64,000 nucleotides of DNA from Actinoallomurus soli (GTDB taxonomy: Bacteria > Actinomycetota > Actinomycetes > Streptosporangiales > Streptosporangiaceae). This document shows, in pieces, positions 35,714 through 44,578 of this stretch. The notes under the pieces are model-generated. The model searched no databases, was not told the origin of the DNA, and was given only the letters and a program-made list of their open reading frames with translations. The stretch is taken from positions 1,116,001 to 1,180,000 of the forward strand of contig NZ_JAMXMV010000001.1 in NCBI RefSeq assembly GCF_024055715.1. The letters run 5' to 3'. Within the stretch, counting starts at the first letter, position 1; each line of letters begins with the position of its first letter. Made by a program: the position numbers and the translations under genes.

Positions 35714-36292
35714 ATGGCGCCGGGCGGGGGTGATCCCGCCGTGACCGGGACGACGGTGGAAGAGGCCGACGCGACGCGCCCGGGCCGGCGGGAGCCCCTG
35801 CCCGGCACCGGCCCGGTCGTCCGGTACCTCATCCGGACGGCGCGGCGGGACGCCGATCGGATCCGCGCGGAGGCCGCAGCCCATGCCGCCGCCACGGTCG
35901 GGCGGGCACGTGCGGAGGCGGACGCGCTGCTGGCCGACGCGCGGGCCGCCGGAGCCGCGGAGGGCGCGGCGCTCGCCGCCGAGAATCTCATCCGGGCCCG
36001 GCGCGAGGCGCGGGCGATCGTGCTCCGCGCCCGTCGCGACGCCTGCGAACGGCTGCGCGCGCAGGTACGAGCGGCCGTCTCCGCCCTGGTGCGGGACGAT
36101 CCGGCGCTCGCCGACCGGCTGCGCGCGCTCGCCCGTGACCTGGCCGGCGCCGGCGCGGAGATCGTCCCTGGGGCCGGCGGGGGCTTCATCGCGCGCGGGG
36201 ACGGCACGCTCGTCGACTGTTCGCCGTCCGCCCTCGCCGACCGCGCGTTCGAGGCCCTCGGCGCGGAGGTGGAACGGCTGTGGGCACCCTGA
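35714..36292 (+). CDS. ntpE: V/A-type ATPase subunit E (peripheral stalk)
   Basis: 192 residues: about 35 disordered residues, a long charged helix (40-130: DADRIRAEAAAHAAATVGRA, ARREARAIVLRARRDACERL) and a small globular C-terminal domain (GGGFIARGDGTLVDCSPSALADRAFE). This is the E-subunit plan; it binds the top of the A3B3 head. ATG one base after the K stop; overlaps subunit A by 13 bp. Confidence 0.8.
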   Translation: MAPGGGDPAVTGTTVEEADATRPGRREPLPGTGPVVRYLIRTARRDADRIRAEAAAHAAATVGRARAEADALLADARAAGAAEGAALAAENLIRARREARAIVLRARRDACERLRAQVRAAVSALVRDDPALADRLRALARDLAGAGAEIVPGAGGGFIARGDGTLVDCSPSALADRAFEALGAEVERLWAP

Positions 36293-37962
36293 CACGGGTC
36301 AACGGCCCTCTCGTGGAGGTGGCCGGCCTGCCCGGACTCGCGATGTTCGAGCTCGTGGGGCTCGGGCCCGTCCGCCTGCCGGGGGAGGTGGTCGAGATCC
36401 GGGGAGACCGGGCGACCGTCCAGGCGTACGAGTACACCGGGGGTCTGCGCGCCGGGGATCCGGCCACGGCGTACGGCCGGCCGCTGTCGGCCGGCCTGGG
36501 CCCGCACCTCCTGGGCGGGGTCTTCGACGGGCTGCTGCGCCCGCTGTCCGGCGCCGACGTCTGGCTGACCGGCGCGCGTACGCCGTCCGGTGGCCGGGAG
36601 TGGCGGTTCACCCCGCTGGTCACGGCCGGGGACCCCGTGGACCTGGAGACGCCGCTGGGCGAGGTGGAGACGGCCGGCGCGCCGTCCTACCTGGTGCTCG
36701 CACCGGCCGCGGGCAGGGTCGGCGCGATCCGGCCGGCCGGGCCGGTCGGCCCCGGCGAGCCCGTGGGCCGCGTCGGCGGGCGCGACGTCACGCTGCTGCG
36801 CCGGTGGCCCGTCCGGCGCCCCATGCCCTACCGCGAGCGGCTGGAGGAGGTCGTTCCCCTGACGACGGGGCAGCGGGTCGTCGACCTGCTGCTGCCGGTC
36901 TCCCGGGGCGGCACCGTCGCGGTGCCCGGAGGATTCGGCACGGGCAAGACCGTGCTCCTGCAGCAGATCGCCAAGTGGTGCGACGCCGACGTCGTCGTGT
37001 ACGTCGGCTGCGGGGAGCGCGGGAACGAGATGGCCGAGGTGGTCGCGGCTCTCGCGGAACTGGCCGATCCCCGGACCGGCGGACGGCTCGCCGACCGCAC
37101 CGTGGTGATCGCCAACACCTCGAACATGCCGATGATGGCGCGGGAGGCGAGCATCTACACGGGCGTGACCGTGGCCGAGCACTTCCGTTCCATGGGACAC
37201 GACGCCGTCGTCATCGCCGACTCCACCTCCCGCTGGGCCGAGGCGCGGCGCGAGTTCGCCTCCCGCAGCGGGGCGATGCCCGCCGAGGAGGGGTACCCCG
37301 CCGACCTGGCCTCCGCGCTGGCCGCCTTCTACGAGAGGGCCGGCCGGGTCACGACCCTCGGCGGGCGCACCGGCTCGGTGACGGTCATCGGCGCGGTGTC
37401 CCCACCCGGCGGGGACATGACCGAGCCGGTCACCGCCCACACGCAGCGGTTCGTGCGATGCCTCTGGACGCTGGACCGCGACCTGGCGTACGCCCGGCAC
37501 TACCCGGCGGTCTCCTGGAGCGCGTCGTTCGCCCGTGACGCCGAGGCGATCGCCGGGTGGCACGCCCGTGAGGGACGGCCGGGCTGGGGCGAGCGCCGCG
37601 CGAGGGTGGCCTCGCTGCTGGCCGAGGCCGATCGGCTGGCGCTCCTCGCCGAACTCGTCGGCGCGGCCGCCCTGCCGGCCCGCGAGCGGGTCGCGCTGCT
37701 GGCCGGACGCCTCCTGCGCGAGGGCGTCCTGCAGCAGAGCGCGCTCAGCCCCGCGGATGCGTTCTGCGACGCGGAGCGGACGATCGCGCTCACCGACGCG
37801 GTCCTGGGCGTCATCGGCCGCTGCGAGGAACTCGCCGCCCGCGGCGTCCCGGCCGGCCGGATCGAGCAGAGCGACTTCTCCCCGGTCCTGCGCGCCAAGG
37901 ACGACGCGCCCGACCCGGAGACCGTACGTGCCCGGGCGGAGGGGGTGCCCGGTGCGCCCTGA
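36280..37962 (+). CDS. ntpA: V/A-type ATPase catalytic subunit A
   Basis: 560 residues. N-terminal beta barrel (TRVNGPLVEVAGLPG), the non-homologous insert, P-loop GGFGTGKTVL (about 217-226), VGCGERGNEMAEV with the catalytic Glu, IANTSNMPMMAREASIYTG and VIADSTSRWAEARREF. The catalytic residues are all present, so this is a working ATPase head subunit. GTG 36280 is preceded by GGAGG. The A subunit is more diverged than housekeeping F-type genes, and an F-type synthase is presumably encoded elsewhere. Confidence 0.95.
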   Translation: MGTLTRVNGPLVEVAGLPGLAMFELVGLGPVRLPGEVVEIRGDRATVQAYEYTGGLRAGDPATAYGRPLSAGLGPHLLGGVFDGLLRPLSGADVWLTGARTPSGGREWRFTPLVTAGDPVDLETPLGEVETAGAPSYLVLAPAAGRVGAIRPAGPVGPGEPVGRVGGRDVTLLRRWPVRRPMPYRERLEEVVPLTTGQRVVDLLLPVSRGGTVAVPGGFGTGKTVLLQQIAKWCDADVVVYVGCGERGNEMAEVVAALAELADPRTGGRLADRTVVIANTSNMPMMAREASIYTGVTVAEHFRSMGHDAVVIADSTSRWAEARREFASRSGAMPAEEGYPADLASALAAFYERAGRVTTLGGRTGSVTVIGAVSPPGGDMTEPVTAHTQRFVRCLWTLDRDLAYARHYPAVSWSASFARDAEAIAGWHAREGRPGWGERRARVASLLAEADRLALLAELVGAAALPARERVALLAGRLLREGVLQQSALSPADAFCDAERTIALTDAVLGVIGRCEELAARGVPAGRIEQSDFSPVLRAKDDAPDPETVRARAEGVPGAP

Positions 37963-39304
37963 CCTGGAGTACACCGACATCGCGGCGCTGCACGGGCCGC
38001 TCATCGTCGTACGGCGGACGTCCGGCGTCGGCTGGGACGAGTTCGCCCGGATCCGGTCGGCCACCGGCGAGGAGCGCCACGGCCTGGTCCTGGAGGTCCA
38101 CGAGGACATCGCGCTGGTCCAGGTGCTGGAGGGCACCGCCGCGATGACGACCGGCGGCACCCGCGTGACGTTCACCGGCGGCCCGCTGCGGATCCCGGTC
38201 GGCGACGGCTGGCTCGGCCGGGTCTGCGACGGGCGCGGGGAGCCCCGGGACGGCGGCCCGCCCGTGTTCGGGACCACGACCGCGGCCGTCTCCGGGTCTC
38301 CGCTGAACCCGACCCGCCGGCTGCCTCCGGCCGACCCCGTGCTCACAGGGGTGTCGGCGATCGACGCGCTGACCACCCTGGTCCGGGGACAGAAGATCGC
38401 GATCTTCTCCTCCGCCGGGCTGCCGCACCTCGAACTGGCCGCCCAGATCGGCGCGCAGGCGAACGCGGGCGGCGAGCCGTTCAGCGTCGTGTTCGCCGCG
38501 ATGGGCCTCACCCACGCCGACGCCGCGACCGTACGTGACGCGCTGGAGGAGCGCTCGGCCGCCGGAGAACTCGCCCTGCTGCTCAACCTGGCCGACGACC
38601 CCGTCATCGAACGGGTGCTCACGCCGCGCCTGGCGCTGACCATCGCCGAGCACCTGGCCTTCACCGGCGGGCGGCACGTCCTGGTCGTCATGGCGGACAT
38701 GCTCGGCTACTGCGAGGCGCTGCGCGAGGTCTCGGTGGCACGCGGTGAGATCCCGGCCCGGCGGGCGTACCCCGGATACCTCTACAGCGATCTCGCCTCG
38801 CTGTACGAGCGCTGCGGCCGCGTCCGCGGCATGCCGGGGTCGGTGACCGTCGTGCCGGTGCTGACCATGCCCGCGCGCGACATGACCCATCCGGTCCCCG
38901 ACCTCACCGGGTACATCACCGAAGGGCAGATCGTCCTCAGCCCGGACGTCCCGGTCCGGCCGCCGGTCGACGCGCTGTCGTCCCTGTCCCGGATGATGCG
39001 CGCGGGCGTCACCCCGGCGCACCTCGACCTCGCCGCGCAGTGCCTCGCCGCGCTCGCCCGCGCCCGGCAGGCACGTGAGCTCGCCGAACTGGTCGGAGAG
39101 ACCGCTCTCGGCGACACCGACCGGCGTCATCTCGACTTCGAACGGGCGTTCCTCGACCACGTCGTGGCGCAGCGCGCGGACGAGTGCCGCACCCTGGCCG
39201 AGACCGTCGACCGCGTCTGGCGGGCGCTCGCCGTGCTGCCGCGCCGCGAACTGACGATGATCGCGGGGGACGTCCTCGACGCGCGTCATCGGGAGGCCGT
39301 GTGA
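37952..39304 (+). CDS. ntpB: V/A-type ATPase regulatory subunit B
   Basis: 450 residues. LEYTDIAALHGPLIVV, SAIDALTTLVRGQKIAIFSSAGLPH (degenerate P-loop, as expected for B), VVMADMLGYCEALREVSVARGEIPARRAYPGYLYSDLASLYERCGR, and TVVPVLTMPARDMTHPVPDLTGYITEGQI are family hallmarks. GTG 37952 follows GGAGGGGG and overlaps the A stop by 11 bp. It completes the A3B3 head. Confidence 0.95.
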   Translation: MRPDLEYTDIAALHGPLIVVRRTSGVGWDEFARIRSATGEERHGLVLEVHEDIALVQVLEGTAAMTTGGTRVTFTGGPLRIPVGDGWLGRVCDGRGEPRDGGPPVFGTTTAAVSGSPLNPTRRLPPADPVLTGVSAIDALTTLVRGQKIAIFSSAGLPHLELAAQIGAQANAGGEPFSVVFAAMGLTHADAATVRDALEERSAAGELALLLNLADDPVIERVLTPRLALTIAEHLAFTGGRHVLVVMADMLGYCEALREVSVARGEIPARRAYPGYLYSDLASLYERCGRVRGMPGSVTVVPVLTMPARDMTHPVPDLTGYITEGQIVLSPDVPVRPPVDALSSLSRMMRAGVTPAHLDLAAQCLAALARARQARELAELVGETALGDTDRRHLDFERAFLDHVVAQRADECRTLAETVDRVWRALAVLPRRELTMIAGDVLDARHREAV

Positions 39305-39912
39305 CGTCCTCGTACCGGATCCCTCCCGGCCGGGCCGGACGGCTCTGGCTGCGCCGGCGCATCGACATCGCCGAACGCGGTCACGACCTGCTGGAACGGA
39401 AGCTCCGCATCCTTCACCGGGAGCACGAACGGCTCGCGCTGCGGGCCGACCGGACGGAGGCGGAGTGGACGACGGCATGCCGGCGGGCCGACACCTGGCT
39501 GCTGCGCGCGGCCCTGGCCGGCGGCCGTCGATCGCTGTGCCCGGCGCCGGGCCTCGCGGACGTCACCATCACCTGGAGACAGGCGATGGGCACCCGCTAC
39601 CCGGAGCAGGCGGTTTGCGCCCTTCCCGCGTTCCCGGACACGCCGCCCTGCTCGGCCGCGCTCGTCGAAGCCCGCGACGCGTGCCGTGCCGCGGTGGCGG
39701 CCGCCGCCCGCTACGCGGCCGCCCGGGCGGCCGAGCGCGTCGTGGCCGGTGAGATCACCGCCACGCGCCGGCGGGTCCGCGCCCTGGAACGGCGCTGGAT
39801 ACCACGGCTGACCACCGGGTTGAGCGCCGTGGAACTGGCACTGGACGAAGGGGAACGCATCGACCGGGCGCGTCTCCTGCGGGCGTCCGCTCAGCGCACG
39901 GAGGCGTACTGA
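39301..39912 (+). CDS. ntpD: V/A-type ATPase subunit D (central shaft)
   Basis: 203 residues with the two long helices of subunit D: LRRRIDIAERGHDLLERKLR with ILHREHERL, and VRALERRWIPRLTTGLSAVE with LDEGERIDRARL. It is the rotor shaft inside the A3B3 head. GTG start shares GTGA with the B stop. No subunit F gene follows, although F normally completes the shaft. Its 3' end overlaps the convergent small secreted protein gene by 22 bp. Confidence 0.88.
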   Translation: MTSSYRIPPGRAGRLWLRRRIDIAERGHDLLERKLRILHREHERLALRADRTEAEWTTACRRADTWLLRAALAGGRRSLCPAPGLADVTITWRQAMGTRYPEQAVCALPAFPDTPPCSAALVEARDACRAAVAAAARYAAARAAERVVAGEITATRRRVRALERRWIPRLTTGLSAVELALDEGERIDRARLLRASAQRTEAY

Positions 39913-40208
39913 TGGATCCGGCAGTGACGGTGCCTCCGGCAGACCGCGTTGTTCCGGCTGATGATGGATCTCGCGTTGGCGTCGGCCACCGTCTGAACAC
40001 CGCGCACCCTGGACGGGCTCCGGATGGTGGCGGAGACGACGTTGTGACGGCCGTTCCCGATCCTGTTGTCATCACCGGCCGGAGCGGTCCTCGGGGCCGC
40101 TCGGGGCATCGGTGCCGCCTCCGCGCCGATGTGAAGCGCCCCTGCCAGGGCCGCGAGGACCGTGAGACTCGCAAGTGCGCCGAGACGACCGAAGACGGTT
40201 CCCCTCAT
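39891..40208 (-). CDS. Small secreted hypothetical protein
   Basis: 105 residues: a signal peptide (about 1-32, RLGALASLTVLAALAGALHI, cleavage near AEAA), then a mature region with DDNRIGNGRHNVVSATIRSP, two closely spaced Cys near the C-terminus (VCRRHRHCRI) and repeated Asn. This type of short N-rich secreted protein recurs in actinomycetes without known function. GGAGG precedes ATG 40206-40208. Confidence 0.75.
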   Translation of the reverse strand: MRGTVFGRLGALASLTVLAALAGALHIGAEAAPMPRAAPRTAPAGDDNRIGNGRHNVVSATIRSPSRVRGVQTVADANARSIISRNNAVCRRHRHCRIHQYASVR

Positions 40209-40581
40209 GAGACCTCCTGCCGCGTGACGGACCATCGCCGACATGCTCGGGCACGGCGCGCCGTACGCCTCTGAGCTACGACATCCGGTGCATCGGCTCT
40301 CATACCCGGCGACCGGGCGTGGCTCGCGCCCGGCGCGGTCCGAGAGCAGATGATTGGCCGGGCTTTGCAGCTGTATGAGGTGATCGTCCGCCGGCCTGAT
40401 CGTCCGCCGGCCTGATCGGCCTCCCGCGGCGGAGGGGAGCCGAAGGTCCCTCCCGCACGGGGAGAACGCCCCTGAGACGCGGTCGGTCTCCGATGGAGGG
40501 TTGAGGTCACAGCCCGAGTCGCGCCGCCGCTCCGCCACGCCGGTGGCCCGGGCGCGGCTCGTATCCCGGGAGGCGAGTGCG
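40209..40581. other. Regulatory region upstream of the P-type ATPase
   Basis: 373 bp without a gene. It has a 16-bp unit (gatcgtccgccggcct) repeated in tandem at 40382-40413 and a DosR-like box at 40436-40450. No clear terminator was seen. Confidence 0.5.
40436..40450 (-). promoter_or_regulatory. DosR-like box upstream of the P-type ATPase
   Basis: Minus-strand GGGACCTTCGGCTCC is nearly the same sequence as the box at 30694 and agrees with most of GGGACTTNNGNCCCT. It is about 130 bp before the chosen start, further than the other boxes. Confidence 0.5.
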
Positions 40582-43299
40582 GTGACCATCGAGACCGGTG
40601 CCGGAGGAGAGATGATCGAGGCCGACCAGCGAGGGCTGTCGTCGGACGAGGCGGCCACGAGACTCGGCCGCGACGGCCCGAACGTCCTGCCGGGCCGGCC
40701 GCCGACGCCTCTCTGGCGGCGGATCCTCGCTCAACTGCGCGATCCGCTGATCATCGTGCTGCTGGCGGCCGCCGCGCTGACGATCGCCACCGGCGACTGG
40801 ACCGACACCGCGGCCATCCTCCTCGTCATCGTCGTGAACACCTCCGTGGGGGTCGGGCAGGAGGTCCGCGCGGACCGGGCGATCACCGCCCTTTCCGAGC
40901 TCACCGCACCGACGGCACGCGTCGTCCGGGACGGGGTCCAGCAAGCGATTCCCGCCGCCGACGTCGTCGTCGGCGACCTCCTGGTGCCGGCGGAGGGCGA
41001 CATCGTCCCGGCGGACGCGCGGCTGGTCGAAGCGGCGGCGCTGCTCCTCGACGAGTCCTCGCTCACCGGTGAGTCCGTGCCGGTGGCCAAGGAGGTCGGC
41101 GGCGACGAATCGCTGTGGGCGGGCACCGTCGTGGTCAAGGGCCGGGGCCGGGCCAGGGTCACCGCGGTCGGCGCGGCCAGCGCGACCGGGCGGATCGCCG
41201 GGATGATGGGCCGAGGCGGTGGCCTCACCCCGCTGCAGCGGCGCCTGGTCGGCATCGGCCGGCTGCTCGCCGGGGCCACGGTCGTGCTGTGCGCCGCGGT
41301 CCTGGCGCTCGGCCTCGTCCGGGGGCAACCCGTGGAGCTCATGGTCGTGACCGCGATCAGCCTGGTGGTCGCGGCGGTTCCCGAATCGCTTCCCGCGGTG
41401 GTGACCCTGAGCCTGGCCCTGGGCGCCCGCCGGATGGCCGCGCGTCACGCCCTCGTACGCCGACTGCCTGCCGTGGAGACGCTGGGATCGGTGACCGTGC
41501 TCGCCACGGACAAGACCGGCACGCTGACCGAGGGCCGGATGGTCGCCCGGAGACTCTGGACCCCTGCCGGCGAAGCGACGATCACCGGCTCCGGATACGC
41601 ACCCCTGGGGGAGATCCTGCCGTCCGGGGGTCTTCAACCGCCGTCGGCGCCGAGGATCGTCGTTGCCCGTGCCACCGGGATTCCCGGCACGGAAAGGCCG
41701 GGTCCGGCGGGGGGTGAGGCGGTGACCGCCCTGCTGTCGGCGGCGGCGCTGTGCAATGACGCCAGGCTCGCCCCGCCTCAGGCCTCCGACGGGGAGTGGG
41801 AGGCCCTCGGCGATCCGACGGAGGCCGCGCTGCTGGCCGCCGCGGCCAAACTGGGACTGGACCGGGAGGAGCTGAACGCCCGGCTGCCCCGAGTCGCCGA
41901 GCAGCCCTTCGACAGTGAGCGCAAGCGCATGAGCACCGCCCACCGCCTGCCCGACGGCCGGCTCCGCGTGATCTGCAAGGGAGCGCCCGAGTCGCTGCTG
42001 CGCCCGTCGGTGCTGGCCGACGACCCGGGGCTGCTCGCCGCGGCCGCCGGCCGGGCCGACGAACTCGCAGGGGAGGGCTTCCGGGTGCTCGCCGTGGCGC
42101 GCGCCGATCGCGAGCGACCGGGGGACGAACTCGAACAGGGCCTCCACCTGCTCGGTCTCGTCGCCATTCTCGATCCACCGCGTACGGCCGCCGCCGACAC
42201 CATCGCCGCCTGTCGCCGCGCCGGAATCAGGCCGATCGTCATCACCGGCGACCATCCCGGCACCGCGGTCGCCGTCGCCGCCGAACTGGGCATCCTGGAC
42301 GTCGCGGCAGGCCAGGCCGAGTGCCGGTCCCTGGACGGGGCCGACCTGGACGGCGACGAGGTGGGCCGCGTCGGAGTGTTCGCGCGGGCCACCCCGCAGC
42401 ACAAGCTCCGGATCGTCCAGGCGCTGCGCGAGCACGGGCAGATCGTGGCGATGACCGGTGACGGCGTCAATGACGGTCCGGCGCTGCGCCACGCCGACAT
42501 CGGCGTGGCCATGGGCCGGCGCGGCACCGAGGTCGCCCGCCAGGCCGCCGACCTCGTACTGGCCGACGACGCGCTCGGCACCGTGGTCGCCGCCGTCGAA
42601 GAGGGCCGGCGCGTGTACGCCAACATCCGGCGGTTCCTGATCTACGCGCTGTCCGGCGGCGCGGCCGAGATCGCGGTCATGCTCGTCGGCCCGTTCCTCG
42701 GACTGGCGCTACCGCTCCTGCCGGCCCAGATTCTGTGGATCAACCTGCTCACCCACGGACTGCCCGGGGTCGCCCTCGGCGGCGAGCCCGCGCGTCCCGG
42801 TGACATGACCCGCCCGCCCCGGCCACCGGGCCAGAGCATCCTCGGCGCGGGACTCTGGCTGCGCGTCATCCGGATCGCCGTGGTCGTCGGCGCCGTCACC
42901 CTGGGCGTCGCCGTCTGGGCGCACCACGCGGGGCGCCCGTGGCAGAGCATGGCGTTCTTCACGCTCGGCGCCACCCAGCTCGGCGTGGCCCTCGGCTCCC
43001 GCTCCCGGCTCCGCAGCCGGGCGAACCCGATGCTGCCCGCGGCCATCGCGGCGGCGCTGGCCCTGCAGGTGGCGGGGCTCTATCTCCCCGCTCTCCGTGA
43101 CCTGCTCGGCACCCGGCCGCTGACCGGCCCGGAGCTGGCGGTCGTCATCGCCCTGTCGAGCCTCGGCTACGCCGCCGTACGCCTCGACCGGAGGCTCCAT
43201 CCGGGCCGGACCGCCGGCGACGCCGCGGGCCGGGTTCCGCCCGCCGTGCGGAGACGGCGGGCGGAACCCGGCCCGGAACAGGACACCGTACGGTCGTGA
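40582..43299 (+). CDS. ctpF: P2-type cation-transporting ATPase (CtpF-like)
   Basis: 905 residues. Actuator LDESSLTGESVPV; phosphorylation DKTGTLTEG (Asp about 310); nucleotide domain KGAPESLL; hinge TGDGVNDGPALRHADIGVAMG (about 624-644). TM4 reads VPESLPAVVTLSLALG, like Ca-pump PEGLP; TM6 reads NLLTHGLPGVALGGEP where SERCA has NLVTDGLPA, so a Ca-ligand Asp is His. Mycobacterial CtpF, a DosR target, belongs to this group. GTG 40582 (GGGAGG upstream) is preferred; ATG 40612 is the alternative. Confidence 0.9.
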   Translation: MTIETGAGGEMIEADQRGLSSDEAATRLGRDGPNVLPGRPPTPLWRRILAQLRDPLIIVLLAAAALTIATGDWTDTAAILLVIVVNTSVGVGQEVRADRAITALSELTAPTARVVRDGVQQAIPAADVVVGDLLVPAEGDIVPADARLVEAAALLLDESSLTGESVPVAKEVGGDESLWAGTVVVKGRGRARVTAVGAASATGRIAGMMGRGGGLTPLQRRLVGIGRLLAGATVVLCAAVLALGLVRGQPVELMVVTAISLVVAAVPESLPAVVTLSLALGARRMAARHALVRRLPAVETLGSVTVLATDKTGTLTEGRMVARRLWTPAGEATITGSGYAPLGEILPSGGLQPPSAPRIVVARATGIPGTERPGPAGGEAVTALLSAAALCNDARLAPPQASDGEWEALGDPTEAALLAAAAKLGLDREELNARLPRVAEQPFDSERKRMSTAHRLPDGRLRVICKGAPESLLRPSVLADDPGLLAAAAGRADELAGEGFRVLAVARADRERPGDELEQGLHLLGLVAILDPPRTAAADTIAACRRAGIRPIVITGDHPGTAVAVAAELGILDVAAGQAECRSLDGADLDGDEVGRVGVFARATPQHKLRIVQALREHGQIVAMTGDGVNDGPALRHADIGVAMGRRGTEVARQAADLVLADDALGTVVAAVEEGRRVYANIRRFLIYALSGGAAEIAVMLVGPFLGLALPLLPAQILWINLLTHGLPGVALGGEPARPGDMTRPPRPPGQSILGAGLWLRVIRIAVVVGAVTLGVAVWAHHAGRPWQSMAFFTLGATQLGVALGSRSRLRSRANPMLPAAIAAALALQVAGLYLPALRDLLGTRPLTGPELAVVIALSSLGYAAVRLDRRLHPGRTAGDAAGRVPPAVRRRRAEPGPEQDTVRS

Positions 43300-43306
43300 C
43301 CTTTTG

Positions 43307-44308
43307 TCAGGATTCCGACAGCCGGTCGCGGGCCTTCTCGAAGGAACGGGCGTGCCGGGCCTCGTCCTTGGCGTTGTGCTCGAAGGCCCGGGCCGCCTCG
43401 GTGTCGCCTGCGGCCCTGGCGCGCTCGGCGAAGGTCGGGTACATCGTCTGCGACTCGTACCGTTCACCGGCGATCGCCTTGGTCAGGTTCTCATGCGTCG
43501 TGCCGACGAGCCCGGCCAGTCGCGCCGACTCGGGCAGATGCTCGTGCAACTCGACCTCGCCGGTGCCCTTGAACAGCCGCGCGACGTCGGGGCGGGCGGC
43601 GTGCTGCCCGTACAGCCGGTACTTGGCGTACGCCAGCGCCTCCCCGTGCAGCGCGGTGTCCAGGTTCTCCCTGGTCCGTTGCGCACGGACCATGGGCGGA
43701 CCGGCCGGGACCTCGACCGGTCGCACGCTCGGCGCCGCGGGAACCCTCCCGATCCGGGACCGGGACTCGACGACGCGGAGGGCCGTGTTGAAGGCACGAG
43801 CGTGTTTCGCCTCATCGCCGGCGATCTCCCGGAAGCGGTCGGCCGCGGTGGTCTCGCCGGCGCTCTCGGCCTCGCGGGCGAAGCCGGGGTACATCTGCCG
43901 GGACTCGTAGCGCTCGCCGGCGATCGCGTCGCGCAGGTTGGCCGCGTCGCCCTTCACCTGGCCGCTCAGCCTGGCCGTGGTCGGGAAGTGCTCGTTCAGC
44001 TCGGTGTCGGCCGTGCGCTCGAAGAGACGCGCCACGGACGGCAGCCCTTCCCGCCGGGCCTGCTCGGCGTACAGCCGGTACGAGGCGTTGGCGAAGGCCT
44101 CACCGCGCATCGCCTGTGCCAGGTCGGCCCGCGTCTGCGGCGCGGGGTCGGACGCCCGGGGCGCCGATGGGATTCCGGAAGAGATCGCCGAGGCGGCGAA
44201 CGCTCCGCTCGCCGGGCTTCCGAGTGCGATCGTGCACGCGGCGACGATCAGTGCGCGCGTCGAAAAGGGTTCATGAGTGGACCTCCTCGCCGGACGACAA
44301 GCGTCCAT
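43307..44308 (-). CDS. Exported tandem ferritin-like (rubrerythrin/DUF2202-like) protein, start region doubtful
   Basis: About 333 residues with a signal-like N-terminus (ALIVAACTIALG) and two similar four-helix repeats (about 62-190 and 205-330): each has GEA.A.A.YRLY, V(A/)RLFE/K-T, E(L)NEH/ELHEH, AI-AGERYES-MYP-F and DEA-HAR. The E..H-type residues suggest di-iron or Mn sites. The best ribosome site (AGGAGGT) and ATG (44272-44274) are out of frame with the body: MNPFRRAH then stop. Removing two bases from the CGCGCGC run (44253-44259) would give MNPFRRALIVAAC..., a perfect signal peptide. As given, translation would have to begin upstream at 44308. Confidence 0.75.
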   Translation of the reverse strand: MDACRPARRSTHEPFSTRALIVAACTIALGSPASGAFAASAISSGIPSAPRASDPAPQTRADLAQAMRGEAFANASYRLYAEQARREGLPSVARLFERTADTELNEHFPTTARLSGQVKGDAANLRDAIAGERYESRQMYPGFAREAESAGETTAADRFREIAGDEAKHARAFNTALRVVESRSRIGRVPAAPSVRPVEVPAGPPMVRAQRTRENLDTALHGEALAYAKYRLYGQHAARPDVARLFKGTGEVELHEHLPESARLAGLVGTTHENLTKAIAGERYESQTMYPTFAERARAAGDTEAARAFEHNAKDEARHARSFEKARDRLSES

Positions 44309-44578
44309 CGCCGTTATTCGTAGGGGCTACCCGGCACGGCGCCCCCAACTGGACATCTGGGTGAAACCGGTCACACCGCGTGGGACACGCTTTGTCGTTC
44401 GCGGGGACGCTTTGGCGCCTCATGTCTCGCGCCGGGGTATGCCTCGTCGCCTGTTTTGCCGGGGTTATAGGCGTCCCCTGGTCGCACGGAGGCGCCGGCG
44501 GCGGCATCCGAGCCTGTGACGAAAAACCTCAAGTTGTGAGCCATGTTGCATGATTACCGCATAAGAGGTCTTGTAGTG

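Noticed and set aside
44272-44308. Annotating the ferritin-like gene as a pseudogene
   Set aside because: An alternative in-frame upstream ATG (44308) exists and the two ferritin-like repeats are intact; the problem may be a sequence error.
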